Positions 52,481-62,405 of a stretch of DNA of 64,000 nt are shown here, piece by piece. Location: positions 1 to 64,000 of the forward strand of contig JABFRB010000015.1 of the NCBI GenBank assembly GCA_013141385.1, read 5' to 3'. The notes below the pieces were generated by a model. The model did not search any database and was not told the origin of the DNA. It saw only the letters and a list, made by a program, of their open reading frames with translations. The DNA comes from Bacteroidales bacterium. GTDB lineage: Bacteria; Bacteroidota; Bacteroidia; Bacteroidales; Tenuifilaceae. The position numbers were made by a program, and so were the translations under genes. The first letter of the stretch is position 1. Every line of letters starts with the position of its first letter.

Positions 52481-52507
52481 TATCTTACCTTTCTTCACCT
52501 TATAAAA

Positions 52508-52547
52508 GGAGAGGGTTTAGCACAAAGCAAACCCTCTCTTTTTTTGG
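52508..52547 (+). terminator. Terminator of the C69 dipeptidase gene
   Basis: GAGAGGGTTT pairs with AAACCCTCTC around AGCACAAAGC, followed by seven or more Ts. Confidence 0.85.
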
Positions 52548-52711
52548 ATAGAATACTAATGTTATAAATCAAAACTTAAACATGTAAAACCTTGCAAGGA
52601 TTATAAATTCAAATTTAAAGGGGTAGCCCTAATTGGGGTTATAAACTAATTCTAATAAAATCTGTGATTAAAAAAGTAAGATTCAAGGCTGAATCAAAGG
52701 TAAAATCTCAA

Positions 52712-53080
52712 CTACTTTACAAGCCAGTCCTTAGCCTCCTCAATATTATTGAATGGTTTTACATTTAACGATGTAAATGCATTTACAATATCTAGAAATG
52801 TTTTTTTTGCGCTTGAAATCCCTACAACTGCTGTCTTTTTTGTAATGCTTTGGGTTGATTTTGCAGATTTTTTCACCTCGGCAAAAACTCCTCCAAATAC
52901 ATAACTATTGGTCACATCAACCAACATCAACAGATCTTTCTTTCCTGATGCTTTGACTTTCTCTCTAAAAACATTAGTGCTTTTTATTGACTCAAGAAAC
53001 TCTACCTCCTGCATTAAATTTGTATAATCAATGAAATAGATTTCTTTCTCACGATGATAAATAAATCTCCCACGCTCCAT
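52712..53080 (-). CDS. SpoIIAA/STAS-like small protein
   Basis: 122 residues from ATG 53080; the frame could be extended nine codons to a TTG at 53107, but ATG is preferred. The pattern (RFIYHREKEIYFIDYTNL, KKDLLMLVDVTNS, KKTAVVGISSAKKTFLDIV, then a final EEAKDWL) fits the SpoIIAA-like/STAS-SEC14-type fold seen in small proteins of environmental bacteria. No signal peptide and no catalytic motif. Alone between a convergent dipeptidase and a permease gene. Role unknown. Confidence 0.55.
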   Translation of the reverse strand: MERGRFIYHREKEIYFIDYTNLMQEVEFLESIKSTNVFREKVKASGKKDLLMLVDVTNSYVFGGVFAEVKKSAKSTQSITKKTAVVGISSAKKTFLDIVNAFTSLNVKPFNNIEEAKDWLVK

Positions 53081-53284
53081 TTTGTCTGTTTTTTGAACGA
53101 TTATCAAATAAACTCGTGCAAACTTACAGAAAATAACCTATATTTTAACTCAAAGCATATAAAAAACTGAGCAAAGCCTACAAAACTCATTAAATTCAGA
53201 GTATACTGTCACATCAAAAACTATAAATTATCATTAAATTTTTGAATTTCAGTATATGATAAATATCCGAGTTCAAACTCTTAA

Positions 53285-55708
53285 TTACTCATATCTCAAT
53301 GATTCTGATGGATTAACCATAGCAGATCTTATTGTACGATAGCTAATTGTGATTAATGCAATTGTTATTGCAATAATAAAACCTAAGAGAAAGTCAAATA
53401 TTGGCAAATCAATCCTATAGTAATAATTTTGCAGCCAATTCTTTGATATAAAGTATATAATCGGCCAGGCAATTAGTGTGGACATACCTACAAGGACAAC
53501 AATTTCCTTAGAAATCAATACAAATAAACTTGATACTGTTGCACCCATCGCTTTCCGAACACCCATTTCTTTTGTACGTTGCTCAATAGTAAATGAAGTT
53601 AAACCAAATAGTCCAAGTGAAGCAATTAGAATTGTTAAAAAAGTAAAGAGAACTGAAAGTGTTGCACTTTGTTTCTCCTCCCGATATAAACGTTCAAAAT
53701 CTTTATCCATAAAGAAGTACTGTAGAGGATCATTAAAAGTGAAATCCTTCCAAACTTTTTCTATCTCCTTAACCGTATTACCAGATGCACTGCCTGATAA
53801 GCGTATACTTAAGTACCCCCAATTATTATCCTCCTTTTTAAACTTGAAAAGATATGGTCCAACTTCGTTCCGAAGCGACTCAAAGTGAAAGTCACTAACT
53901 ACACCAATAATTGGTAAAAAATCTGGTTTACTCGGATCATTACTTGGATTTATAATTCTTGCAGCTAATGGCGTGTTTATATCAAATTTTTTCACAGCAC
54001 ATTCATTAACCAAACAGGCATTTTTGTCGGTAGCATGCAACTCATCAAAATTTCTGCCTGAGCTCAGTTTTATACCATAAGTTTCGAAAAAATCATAATC
54101 AACCCAAGCAGTCTGAAGCAGATAAGTTTCTCCACCCCTACCCTCCATCATATATCCATTATTGTTATTGTTGTGACCGGGTATAGCAGTTGATGCTGAA
54201 ATTTTCATTACGCCAGGTATTCTGCCAATTGACTCCTTAAACGCTTTAACACGATTACCAATTGCTTCAGCACGACTAATAACGATTAATTGCTCTTTAT
54301 TAAATCCTAAATCTTTATTCACCATATAATTTATTTGGTGAAACATAATTGTTGAGCCAATAATAAGTATTATAGATATTGTGAATTGTACAACAACTAA
54401 AACACTCCTAAGCTTTCCATTCTTCATGCTGTTTCTTAGGGCTCCTTTAAGAACAACATACGGACTAAACGATGATAGATAAAAAGCAGGGTAACTACCT
54501 GCCAATAGTCCAACAAGAACTGATAAAAGAATCAATGATGGAATAACAGCCCAATTATCAAAGAAATTCAGTTCTAAACTGGTTTGCAAAAGATTATTGA
54601 AATATGGTAAGGAGAATTTAATTATTAAAACAGCGAGTATTAACGAAATAAAGGTCAAAATAATTGATTCTGAGATAAATTGCCAAATTAGCATCCCTCT
54701 GGATGAACCACTTACCTTTTTTATTCCTACCTCTTTGGCTCTTCGTGATGATTGAGCAGTTGAAAGGTTCATAAAGTTTATTGATGCAATTAAAATTATA
54801 AGAAAGGCAATGCTTCCAAATATCAGTAAATACTTAGGATCATTCGGAGCTTTTGACTCTTGCTGAATGGCAGGATTCAGATGAATAGCAGTCAAAGGTT
54901 GCAAATACATCCTGTATTTATTGCCTTTTGAAAAGAAATCCTCGAGTGTAATCCCTAAATATTTCTGAATCTCTGCACCAACGTACTTTTTTATTAACTC
55001 TACAATCTTATTATCAACATCTTTTGGATCGACATGCGGTTTCAATAGGATATAAGTTCCAAAACTATTTGAAGTCCACTGAGTATCATTTGCTCTACCA
55101 TTTGTAACAAATGAACCTATCATATTGGCATCAAAATGAGAATTCTTAGGAAAATCATCCATTACCCCCGTAACAGTATATAAAATTGAATCTGTCCCAA
55201 TTTTTAATGCTTTACCAATAGGATCTTCTTTACCAAAAATTTTCTTTGCAGTTGATTTAGAAAGCACTAGCTTATGAGGAGCATTCAAAACAGATCTCTT
55301 ATCACCACTTAACAGGGGAATGGAGAAGATGTTAAAAAATGATGAATCGGATTCAATAAATGCATTCTCCGTATAACTTTTATCATTGCTTTTTACTATT
55401 GTTTCACCCCAAGTATTAATTCTATTAATATCCTCAATCTCTGGGAGTTCTTTAAGCATTGTAGGACCAATAGGAGCACATGTACTTGATGCACTCATCT
55501 CCTGTCCGCCAATTTTTCCGTTAAGTACAAGCTGATATATTCTATCTTTCTTCTCGTTAAATTGATCGAAACTTAACTCATTCGCAATAAAAAGGGTTAT
55601 TATTAAGCTGCACGCTATACCAATTGATAAACCCACTATATTAATAAATACGTATCCTTTCTGCCTATTTAAGGCACGCAGGCTATGCTTAAGTATATCT
55701 AAAATCAT
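53285..55708 (-). CDS. MacB/FtsX-type ABC transporter permease
   Basis: 807 residues with the double-FtsX layout of Bacteroidota antimicrobial-peptide/MacB-like permeases. TM about 20-42, a large periplasmic MacB_PCD domain (~45-285), three helices (~290-430), TM ~440-460, a second periplasmic domain (~465-690), and three final helices with the characteristic GLFGLTSFTIEQRTKEMGVRKAMGA stretch (quoted positions ~695-720). No ATPase gene is adjacent in the window, so it must use one encoded elsewhere or be an orphan. Function is probably export of, or response to, a periplasmic substrate such as an antimicrobial or lipoprotein. Confidence 0.85.
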   Translation of the reverse strand: MILDILKHSLRALNRQKGYVFINIVGLSIGIACSLIITLFIANELSFDQFNEKKDRIYQLVLNGKIGGQEMSASSTCAPIGPTMLKELPEIEDINRINTWGETIVKSNDKSYTENAFIESDSSFFNIFSIPLLSGDKRSVLNAPHKLVLSKSTAKKIFGKEDPIGKALKIGTDSILYTVTGVMDDFPKNSHFDANMIGSFVTNGRANDTQWTSNSFGTYILLKPHVDPKDVDNKIVELIKKYVGAEIQKYLGITLEDFFSKGNKYRMYLQPLTAIHLNPAIQQESKAPNDPKYLLIFGSIAFLIILIASINFMNLSTAQSSRRAKEVGIKKVSGSSRGMLIWQFISESIILTFISLILAVLIIKFSLPYFNNLLQTSLELNFFDNWAVIPSLILLSVLVGLLAGSYPAFYLSSFSPYVVLKGALRNSMKNGKLRSVLVVVQFTISIILIIGSTIMFHQINYMVNKDLGFNKEQLIVISRAEAIGNRVKAFKESIGRIPGVMKISASTAIPGHNNNNNGYMMEGRGGETYLLQTAWVDYDFFETYGIKLSSGRNFDELHATDKNACLVNECAVKKFDINTPLAARIINPSNDPSKPDFLPIIGVVSDFHFESLRNEVGPYLFKFKKEDNNWGYLSIRLSGSASGNTVKEIEKVWKDFTFNDPLQYFFMDKDFERLYREEKQSATLSVLFTFLTILIASLGLFGLTSFTIEQRTKEMGVRKAMGATVSSLFVLISKEIVVLVGMSTLIAWPIIYFISKNWLQNYYYRIDLPIFDFLLGFIIAITIALITISYRTIRSAMVNPSESLRYE

Positions 55709-55851
55709 ATTTATAGATTTATATTTATAACAAGACGATAAAAGTACCTTTTACGTTACATTTTATTAATATTATTATCGCAAGAATCTTAAAGAAAAAG
55801 AGTGGATAATTTAAGTTGGTCAGTTAATTAAAGGATAAATGTCCTATTAGA

Positions 55852-55886
55852 TAAAAGGGACAGCTTTTAGGCTATCCCTTTATAAA
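55852..55886 (-). terminator. Terminator of kup
   Basis: AAAGGGACAGC pairs (one G-U) with GCTATCCCTTT around TTTTAG, located just past the stop of kup on the minus strand. Confidence 0.65.
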
Positions 55887-55905
55887 AATATTTTATAAAT
55901 TTCAG

Positions 55906-57846
55906 TTACAATCGTTTAAAGCCATTCTCGGTTAATGGAACAATACCAAGAGGTACCTGCTCAATCATTACGTTCGAAGTATCAAGTCCATAAGCATTAA
56001 CGCTATTCATCGAGAACTTCTTAACTACATCATAGGCATTCATAATGAATCTATCGTATGTAGATAACTCTGTATCAACTGTAAGAACTCGATCTATGAT
56101 AATGAATCTAAAATCGCCTGGTACGTTATGCTTAGCTAAGGAGTAGTATTTGCTTGTAATATCTACCTCACCATTCTTAACCAAATCAGATATAACATGA
56201 TTAAAGAATCTATTTATTCTCGGGTTTACCTTAAAGCCAATATTAAAATCTATTCTGTACAATACATCCGCAATCAATGGTCTGACTTTATATTCCTTTG
56301 TATAAGGCTCATCTGTAATATTAATATGCAAAAACCAATACCTATCTGCTCTCTTGGGTTGCTTATTAAATATTGAGTAAATGACTTTTCGCTCAACATC
56401 TGTTGATTGTTCAGCACGAGTTATATAAACCAAATTTGTAGCATACCTTGGTAAGGTATTGTCCTTCTGTACATCTTTAAAAAGATCTGTAAAGTCCGAA
56501 ATGGGGTAAAATTGAGTAAACTGCTTTTTGGTTACTCGCCCACGATTCCAAATAAACATTACAAAAAAGATTAAACCCGCTAAAAGCAATGTAAACCACC
56601 CTCCTCTATTGAATTTGTGAAGATTAGCATATAAGAATGTACCCTCAATTAAGGCATACGTAATAACAAAAAGGACTATCATAGGAACCGAAACCCTTTT
56701 AATTTGTAGGTAGCCAAGCATAAGGATGCTAGTCATAAGCATTGTAAGTGTAATTGATAACCCATAAGCAGCCTCCATGTTTGAGGAGCTCTGAAAGAAA
56801 ATAACTACAAAAGTACAAGAGAAAAATAGCAACCAGTTTACGCTTGGAACATACATTTGACCTTTTAGCCGGCTTGGATACTTAATTCTAACCTTGGGCC
56901 AAAGGTTTAGAGTTATTGCCTCACTAACAATTGTATATGAACCAGATATTAATGCTTGGCTAGCAATTATTGCTGCAGCAGTTGCAAGCAATACCCCTGG
57001 GAGTATAAACCATTGAGGCATTATGGCAAAGAATGGATTTGGTAGTGATGCTTTATCGCTATTCATTATTACCCATGCACCTTGACCCAGATAGTTTAGT
57101 ATAAGGGATACTTTAACAAAAATCCAGCTTATTCTAATATTCTTTAACCCGCAATGACCCAAATCGGAGTACATAGCTTCGGCTCCAGTTGTACAAAGAA
57201 AAACAGCGCCTAAAATTAGAATTCCCCCAGGATGCTCAACAAGAAGTTTAACAGCATAGTAGGGATTAAAGGCGGCTAATATTTTTGGAAAAAAAATCAA
57301 TTGGCTAAATCCCAAAATTGCTAGGGTAAGAAACCATAAAACCATAATTGGCCCAAACGATTTACCTATAAATTCAGTTCCAAATTGCTGTAATAGAAAT
57401 ATGAAGGTAAGAATCATAAGTACAATTGGAATTACCGATATATTTGGGTTTAGAATATTTAAACCTTCAACCGCTGAAACTACGGTTATGGAAGGGGTTA
57501 TAACACCATCAGCCAAAAGGGTTGATGCTCCAATCATTGCAACAATATAAACGAATCGTCTTTTCTTTCTAAGTAAAGCGAATAAGGCAAGAATTCCACC
57601 CTCACCCTTATTATCAGCTCTTAAAGTAATCCATACATATTTTACTGTAGTTTGCAGAGTTAAAGTCCAAATAATACAGGAAATTGCACCAATAACTAAA
57701 GAAGAATCTCTTATACCCTCACCAATAATTGCTTTCATTACGTATAGTGGTGAAGTCCCAATATCACCATACACAATACCTAATGTAATAATAATACCCG
57801 CTAAAGAAAGTTTTTTGTAAAACTTTTGATTCTCGCTTATTTCCAT
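55906..57846 (-). CDS. kup: Low-affinity potassium transporter Kup
   Basis: 646 residues, the usual size for Kup/HAK/KT. The start contains the signature GIVYGDIGTSPLY, followed by NKGEGGILALFAL and GDGVITP-like LADGVITPSITVVSAVEG. Twelve membrane helices fill about 1-440, then a cytoplasmic C-terminal domain to 646. It imports K+ with protons across the inner membrane. Single gene; a TAAATTTG -7-like element lies upstream on its strand (57872-57879). Confidence 0.95.
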   Translation of the reverse strand: MEISENQKFYKKLSLAGIIITLGIVYGDIGTSPLYVMKAIIGEGIRDSSLVIGAISCIIWTLTLQTTVKYVWITLRADNKGEGGILALFALLRKKRRFVYIVAMIGASTLLADGVITPSITVVSAVEGLNILNPNISVIPIVLMILTFIFLLQQFGTEFIGKSFGPIMVLWFLTLAILGFSQLIFFPKILAAFNPYYAVKLLVEHPGGILILGAVFLCTTGAEAMYSDLGHCGLKNIRISWIFVKVSLILNYLGQGAWVIMNSDKASLPNPFFAIMPQWFILPGVLLATAAAIIASQALISGSYTIVSEAITLNLWPKVRIKYPSRLKGQMYVPSVNWLLFFSCTFVVIFFQSSSNMEAAYGLSITLTMLMTSILMLGYLQIKRVSVPMIVLFVITYALIEGTFLYANLHKFNRGGWFTLLLAGLIFFVMFIWNRGRVTKKQFTQFYPISDFTDLFKDVQKDNTLPRYATNLVYITRAEQSTDVERKVIYSIFNKQPKRADRYWFLHINITDEPYTKEYKVRPLIADVLYRIDFNIGFKVNPRINRFFNHVISDLVKNGEVDITSKYYSLAKHNVPGDFRFIIIDRVLTVDTELSTYDRFIMNAYDVVKKFSMNSVNAYGLDTSNVMIEQVPLGIVPLTENGFKRL

Positions 57847-57871
57847 AAAAAATGTGTAAAAAAATAACGTG

Positions 57872-57906
57872 CAAATTTATACGAGTTTTACATTAGTTAT
57901 CATCAA
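57872..57906 (-). promoter_or_regulatory. Possible kup promoter
   Basis: On the minus strand TTG (57904-57906) and TAAATTTG (57872-57879). The -7 element fits; the 24-nt gap is a little long. The ATG is about 26 nt downstream of the -7 element. Confidence 0.35.
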
Positions 57907-58205
57907 TTTATCAATTATTTTATAACTATTGATTAGTATTAAAAATAATAGGATGAGAATTGATTTGGCGAGTTCCAATAAATATATGGTTTGTTGAACG
58001 TCAACCTCAAGTTTTAGCCATCTACTTGTTAAACTCAAACAGCGAATTAATGTAACTAGCACCTAAAATAGGAAATATCTATTTGTTTAACCGTGTTATT
58101 CCTTTCTTCCAATACATATCCTGCCTGAATATGTAAAAGATAATAACTTTATCAAAGAATGTGTAATTGGTCTAACAATCTCACAAGCAAAATATTGTAA
58201 AGTTA

Positions 58206-58259
58206 TTTCTAATGAAAAATGCTTTTGGAAAATATTTTCCAAAAGCATTTTATTAGAAA
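58206..58259 (-). terminator. Long perfect hairpin downstream of the T9SS-sorted protein gene
   Basis: AAATGCTTTTGGAAAA pairs with TTTTCCAAAAGCATTT, extended outward by TCTAAT / ATTAGA. Placed just past the minus-strand stop at 58312 with a T run on that strand. The remaining ~340 bp up to kup contain nothing else I can support. Confidence 0.75.
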
Positions 58260-58311
58260 GAAAACCCCTTTATCAATATTTTATTGTAATTTTCACTCAA
58301 ATAGGTAAAGT

Positions 58312-58944
58312 TTATTTTTGATAAATTAGCTTTTCTTTATGTACCTTATTCCCGAAGCGAATTTCAATGAAATAGATACCGCTCGTCAAATCAGGCATAT
58401 CAATTCTTTGATTGCTTTCAACATTGGTTTTACTGTAAATTAGATTACCAATAACACTGTAGATTTTAACATCCATTTTCTCCGAGGAATTAGAAGCAAT
58501 GGTAAAGATACCTGAGTTGGGATTGGGATAAATATTAATATTAACTTTAGGTTCAACCATTTCTTCTGCTAATTCTGTAGCATTTGACTTTTTTTCAATA
58601 TCGGCTACAATATCTGAAGTACAGCCAAACAAATCAGCATGAAAACTTACTCCTGTATTTGCTTTAAATCCTAAAACTAGCCTAACCGAATTATTTGCAC
58701 CGTAATGAACTCTAGCTCCATTGGAAATGATATTGGATGCCGTAATTGAATTGCTAGCCAAGAATTCATAAACTCCCCCTGAAATATTGGTTGAAATAAT
58801 AACATTACTAGGGCAGCTACTGATTAAACCATTTTGAACTTCTTCTGCAATCAATCTATTTACCTCTTTATTTGTTGATGAAGATTGAGAGTAGGAATAA
58901 ATGAACTGCAAAGAGAATAGGACAATAATTAGTATTCTTTTCAT
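58312..58944 (-). CDS. Secreted protein with T9SS type A sorting domain
   Basis: About 210 residues from ATG 58944 (MKRILIIVLFSLQF), preferred over an ATG 13 codons upstream because it gives a clean signal peptide and avoids overlap with the preceding gene. The middle (~40-120) has ASNSITASNIISNGARVHYG, then VLGFKANTGVSFHADLFGC, like the three-coathanger-stack beta repeats of Bacteroidota surface proteins. The end (~135-210) is a type A T9SS signal (IYPNPNSGIFTI, LTSGIYFIEI, HKEKLIYQK). It is exported to the cell surface. It lies directly downstream of, and is probably co-transcribed with, the gene at 58970. Confidence 0.75.
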   Translation of the reverse strand: MKRILIIVLFSLQFIYSYSQSSSTNKEVNRLIAEEVQNGLISSCPSNVIISTNISGGVYEFLASNSITASNIISNGARVHYGANNSVRLVLGFKANTGVSFHADLFGCTSDIVADIEKKSNATELAEEMVEPKVNINIYPNPNSGIFTIASNSSEKMDVKIYSVIGNLIYSKTNVESNQRIDMPDLTSGIYFIEIRFGNKVHKEKLIYQK

Positions 58945-58969
58945 AGAATTAGTTTTTTTGAGTTTCAAA

Positions 58970-60037
58970 TTACTTTTTCTCATTTAACTTAGCCCTCAAT
59001 TCATTATTCTCTTTTTTCAGTTCAATTATGTATAGCGTAAGTTCTTCTATTTTTTCCAATATCTTTTCATTAAATTCACCTAAATTAACACCATTCTCGG
59101 TTTCAGAAGCAGGTGCTATCCCGGGCAAATGCTTATTTTCCTTAATATATTTCTCAAGATCATCGAGTTTAGTCAAACGATAATCCGCAGCAAATACATA
59201 ATCTGCAGCAATATTTTTAACTTCAATCTCTTCGCATTCTATTTTACCATTTACTGTTAAAAGAGAAGTTGGATTTCCCGTTCCAATACCCACGTAGCCA
59301 TTATTTTTAATAATCATATTCTGTTGAGTATATGGGCCAGATTGATTACAAAATTTCAAGGATGCTGATCCGTCGGTAGGTCCGGAAATTATAGTTACTC
59401 CCTGCCCTGAATCGAATGGGTAGAAAATAATTTGTGGTGAACCAACCATATTAGCATTGGCAAATATTCTCATTTGGTTTCCACCATCAATATAACCCGA
59501 TAACTTGAGATTTCCAACAACGTCTAATTTTTCGGTAGGAGTGGAAGTTCCGATACCAACATTACCGCTAAAATAGCTATTGCCTTGTACCGCAAATTTA
59601 GTATTAGCAGGTATACTAGCAGAGGCACCTATTCCAACATTTCCTTCCATATAAATTGGGTTTTGCATTGGAAATCTAATAGCAGTAAAATTATTAAAAT
59701 CGTAGTATCCTCCTTTGTTGATTTTCATTTCAAATACCGGACTACCATCTTTTTTTAAAGTAAAAGCTCCTGAATTATTTTCAATATCCCAAAAACTAGC
59801 AGAGCCAATACTGGTTAACTGTTCCAACCTTAATATTGGATTACTACTTTGTGATGATCCTAATCCTGTACGAATAGAAAAAGGTACAGGCGATTGTCCT
59901 GAAGCATCACCTACTACAACTTTGTTTTGCCATGAAGCTGTAGTTGAACCATTTAAAGTCCAACCCGATTGAGCATTAGCAATTTGTGTAATTGATAAGA
60001 ATGTCACAAATACTGCAATTAAATTTTTAAGATTCAT
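58970..60037 (-). CDS. Secreted fibre-like protein with coiled-coil C-terminus
   Basis: 355 residues. Signal peptide 1-22 (ending ANAQ). Beta-helical, fibre-like repeats containing NVGIGTSTPTEKLDVVGN and related GNVGIGA / YVGIGTGNPTSLLTVNGK stretches. The C-terminal part FAADYRLTKLDDLEKYI, then NKHLPGIAPASE and LGEFNEKILEKIEELTLYII ends in a short coiled coil. This layout is common in Bacteroidota exported proteins and resembles phage tail-fibre tips, but no phage genes surround it. Probably a trimeric surface fibre exported with the T9SS-sorted protein encoded next. Confidence 0.75.
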   Translation of the reverse strand: MNLKNLIAVFVTFLSITQIANAQSGWTLNGSTTASWQNKVVVGDASGQSPVPFSIRTGLGSSQSSNPILRLEQLTSIGSASFWDIENNSGAFTLKKDGSPVFEMKINKGGYYDFNNFTAIRFPMQNPIYMEGNVGIGASASIPANTKFAVQGNSYFSGNVGIGTSTPTEKLDVVGNLKLSGYIDGGNQMRIFANANMVGSPQIIFYPFDSGQGVTIISGPTDGSASLKFCNQSGPYTQQNMIIKNNGYVGIGTGNPTSLLTVNGKIECEEIEVKNIAADYVFAADYRLTKLDDLEKYIKENKHLPGIAPASETENGVNLGEFNEKILEKIEELTLYIIELKKENNELRAKLNEKK

Positions 60038-61102
60038 GATTTTTAAATTTTAAAGGTTAATAATAGTATAGTTTATATACTTATAAAAAACTGTTGAACA
60101 TAGAATTTGTCAAAAATAAATATCTGAAAACCATTACTTAATACAATCAAAAAGATATGAAAACCAATGTTTAAATAATCGAATGTGTTTGTTTATTTTC
60201 CCTGTATGCTGCTTAGGCTAGTGTCATTAGATTTGTCGTTGTACTGTCAAATATATTACCCGCACCTAGTCTCTAAAGGTACTATCAGCACTAAACGTCA
60301 GGTTTATTACTGTGAATTTGTTCTCTTCAAAAAGAACCTAACTATACGAATCCAGTATTTTAACGTTTAAAACGATCAACTAAATTACTCTTTGCTATAT
60401 TTAATACAAAATTACTACTTTTTATATATATCGATATATTATTTAACATTTATTTTTTAAAATTAATAAATGAATTTATGTATTATATTTTAACTTATTA
60501 ATTCGAATATATGACACAATATACCAAGTTAATAGACTTTAAAATGCCATATTTCATATATTAGAATATTTTATTGTCAACTATGCACTACAATTTAGAC
60601 CTATCATTCTTTCTATTCGAATTAATGATTTATCAGCATTGTGTATAGCTTGATAATCACCGGGTAATATGGTTGAAGCCCATCAATTCGCTATATTCTT
60701 ATCCACATCTATAAAAGTGTCTCTATTATTTACGCTCGCCTGAATGGGAATCCGTCTTATAAAGTATCATAAGATATACATTGCAACATCTTCAATTACG
60801 CACATTCAATTTCTCTAATAACTCTTTTGTAACTGCGAATATGCCCTGTTGAGTTCAAACTGCGTCCTGGTCAATATATTATCTTGGGTAAACTACATCC
60901 TTTGTAAGAAACTCCTATGAGAATGTAATAGAACCTTACAAAGCATAGGTTTCAAATTATGCTTGTTTACAAACGGTTACATTATATTTTCCTCCTAATG
61001 TATTTTTGCTATACTTAGAACTTTTTCTTAGTTTTACTATTGTATTTTGAGATGTTAGAACGAATAAAAAAATGATTATCCCTAATTAAATAAATCATTA
61101 AA
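60038..61102. other. 1.06-kb gene-free AT-rich region
   Basis: Between divergent genes. Very AT-rich, no ORF longer than about 60 codons that looks protein-like, no clear hairpin terminator, tRNA or repeat family. Too long for a simple promoter region; it may hold an unrecognised small RNA or the remains of a decayed gene. Confidence 0.4.
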
Positions 61103-62245
61103 ATGAAAAACTCAAATGAATTTATTCAATTCACTGCAAATCTTGCAAATGCAATAATGCAATCCATCCATCTATCTGGAGTAAATGGATATGCTCAATT
61201 AATTAATAAAACGATTACTGATATTATACCCTCTTTACCTACTATAAAAAAAGAATTGGCATCTAAGAGCAAAATAAAAAAGAAGGAGTGGATAGCAGCA
61301 GTGCAAGCAATGAATATAAAAGGGATCAATCCCTCTTTGGCCGTTAAGCAGGGTTTATTGACATGTAATATATTGCTAAAAAAATCAACAAAAAATGCCC
61401 AAGACGATCTGGCGAAAGCTATTCAGTTTGTTTGTTACTATGTACTTATACTGATTGAGGATTTAAAAAAAGATCGTACTTTTTTCAGTACAAAGATACA
61501 GTATAAACTTTCAAACCCTCAGAAAGATTTTTGGTTTCAACGTATTGACATGATTGGCACACATGAGTTTAACACCCCAGATGGAAATTACCTAATTAAC
61601 TCCATTCCAGCAGCAGATAAGGAAAATTACTATAATTCAGAAATATACAATAGCCCCTATACGTCTGAGCCACCCCTAAATGTAATTGTAAACCCTTACC
61701 CCGTTGAAGAAATAACCGATTCGATTGAACTGAAAAATTTCATATTCGACCTCTTTCTAAATAATCCATTTGCATCTTCTCAAAATCTTGTTTTTTCCGC
61801 CAAAATAAAGGCAGAAAATCTAATAGGAGGATCAAGAGGATGGGGCTTTTGGAATACAGATGCAATACCCATAATAGGCATGAAAATCGCCTGGTTTATG
61901 CAGCAAAATGATGGTAATATTAATAATCCCAACAATGGATTTTTTGCACATACCTTTAACGGGGCAAAATTCTCCGCAATTAAATTAAAGGACATGGATG
62001 AAAACTGGCACGCTTACAAAATAGTTTTAAACCAACAGAAAGTGGAATATTTCATCGACGGATTATCTGTGGCTATTATAACCGATCCTGAGAATATACC
62101 AGATGCACCAATGGCGTTCCATAATTGGGTAGACAATGCTTGCTTTGTAATTACTGATGATGGGTTTAAAAAAGTTTTCCAGAAAACAGATTCCTCCCGA
62201 AAAAATTATATGAAAAACATGAATATATTTACATTAGGCAAATAA
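61103..62245 (+). CDS. Unknown protein with LamG/GH16-like beta-sandwich domain
   Basis: 380 residues. Residues 1-135 are helical and Lys-rich with no signal peptide; no family recognised. Residues ~160-370 look like a concanavalin-type beta-sandwich: NLVFSAKIKAENLIGGSRGW, then GFWNTDAIPI, WHAYKIVLNQQKVEYFIDGL, ITDPENIPDAPMAFHNWVDN. The FIDG and HNWVDN stretches are typical of LamG/GH16-related folds, but the paired catalytic Glu motif of GH16 (ExDxxE) is not visible. It may be a carbohydrate-binding protein. The lack of an export signal is odd for that role. No neighbours on its strand. Confidence 0.5.
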   Translation: MKNSNEFIQFTANLANAIMQSIHLSGVNGYAQLINKTITDIIPSLPTIKKELASKSKIKKKEWIAAVQAMNIKGINPSLAVKQGLLTCNILLKKSTKNAQDDLAKAIQFVCYYVLILIEDLKKDRTFFSTKIQYKLSNPQKDFWFQRIDMIGTHEFNTPDGNYLINSIPAADKENYYNSEIYNSPYTSEPPLNVIVNPYPVEEITDSIELKNFIFDLFLNNPFASSQNLVFSAKIKAENLIGGSRGWGFWNTDAIPIIGMKIAWFMQQNDGNINNPNNGFFAHTFNGAKFSAIKLKDMDENWHAYKIVLNQQKVEYFIDGLSVAIITDPENIPDAPMAFHNWVDNACFVITDDGFKKVFQKTDSSRKNYMKNMNIFTLGK

Positions 62246-62405
62246 TAGTTCAAAACAGGCTTATTATCCTCAAAACTTGCGATTTTAGTTTGCTTTTGGG
62301 TTCAACAGAACAATTCTCTAAACTTTAATTCGCACCAAATTCCAAAAGGGGATATCCTAAAAAAAGAAGGTGTTTTCTCTTAGCCCTGAACTCCTTCCCT
62401 AAATA

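Noticed and set aside
53285-55708. Complete MacAB-type exporter
   Set aside because: Only the permease is in the window; no ATPase or adaptor gene adjoins it.
58970-60037. Prophage tail-fibre gene
   Set aside because: It has a signal peptide and no phage genes around it; the layout is common in Bacteroidota secreted proteins.
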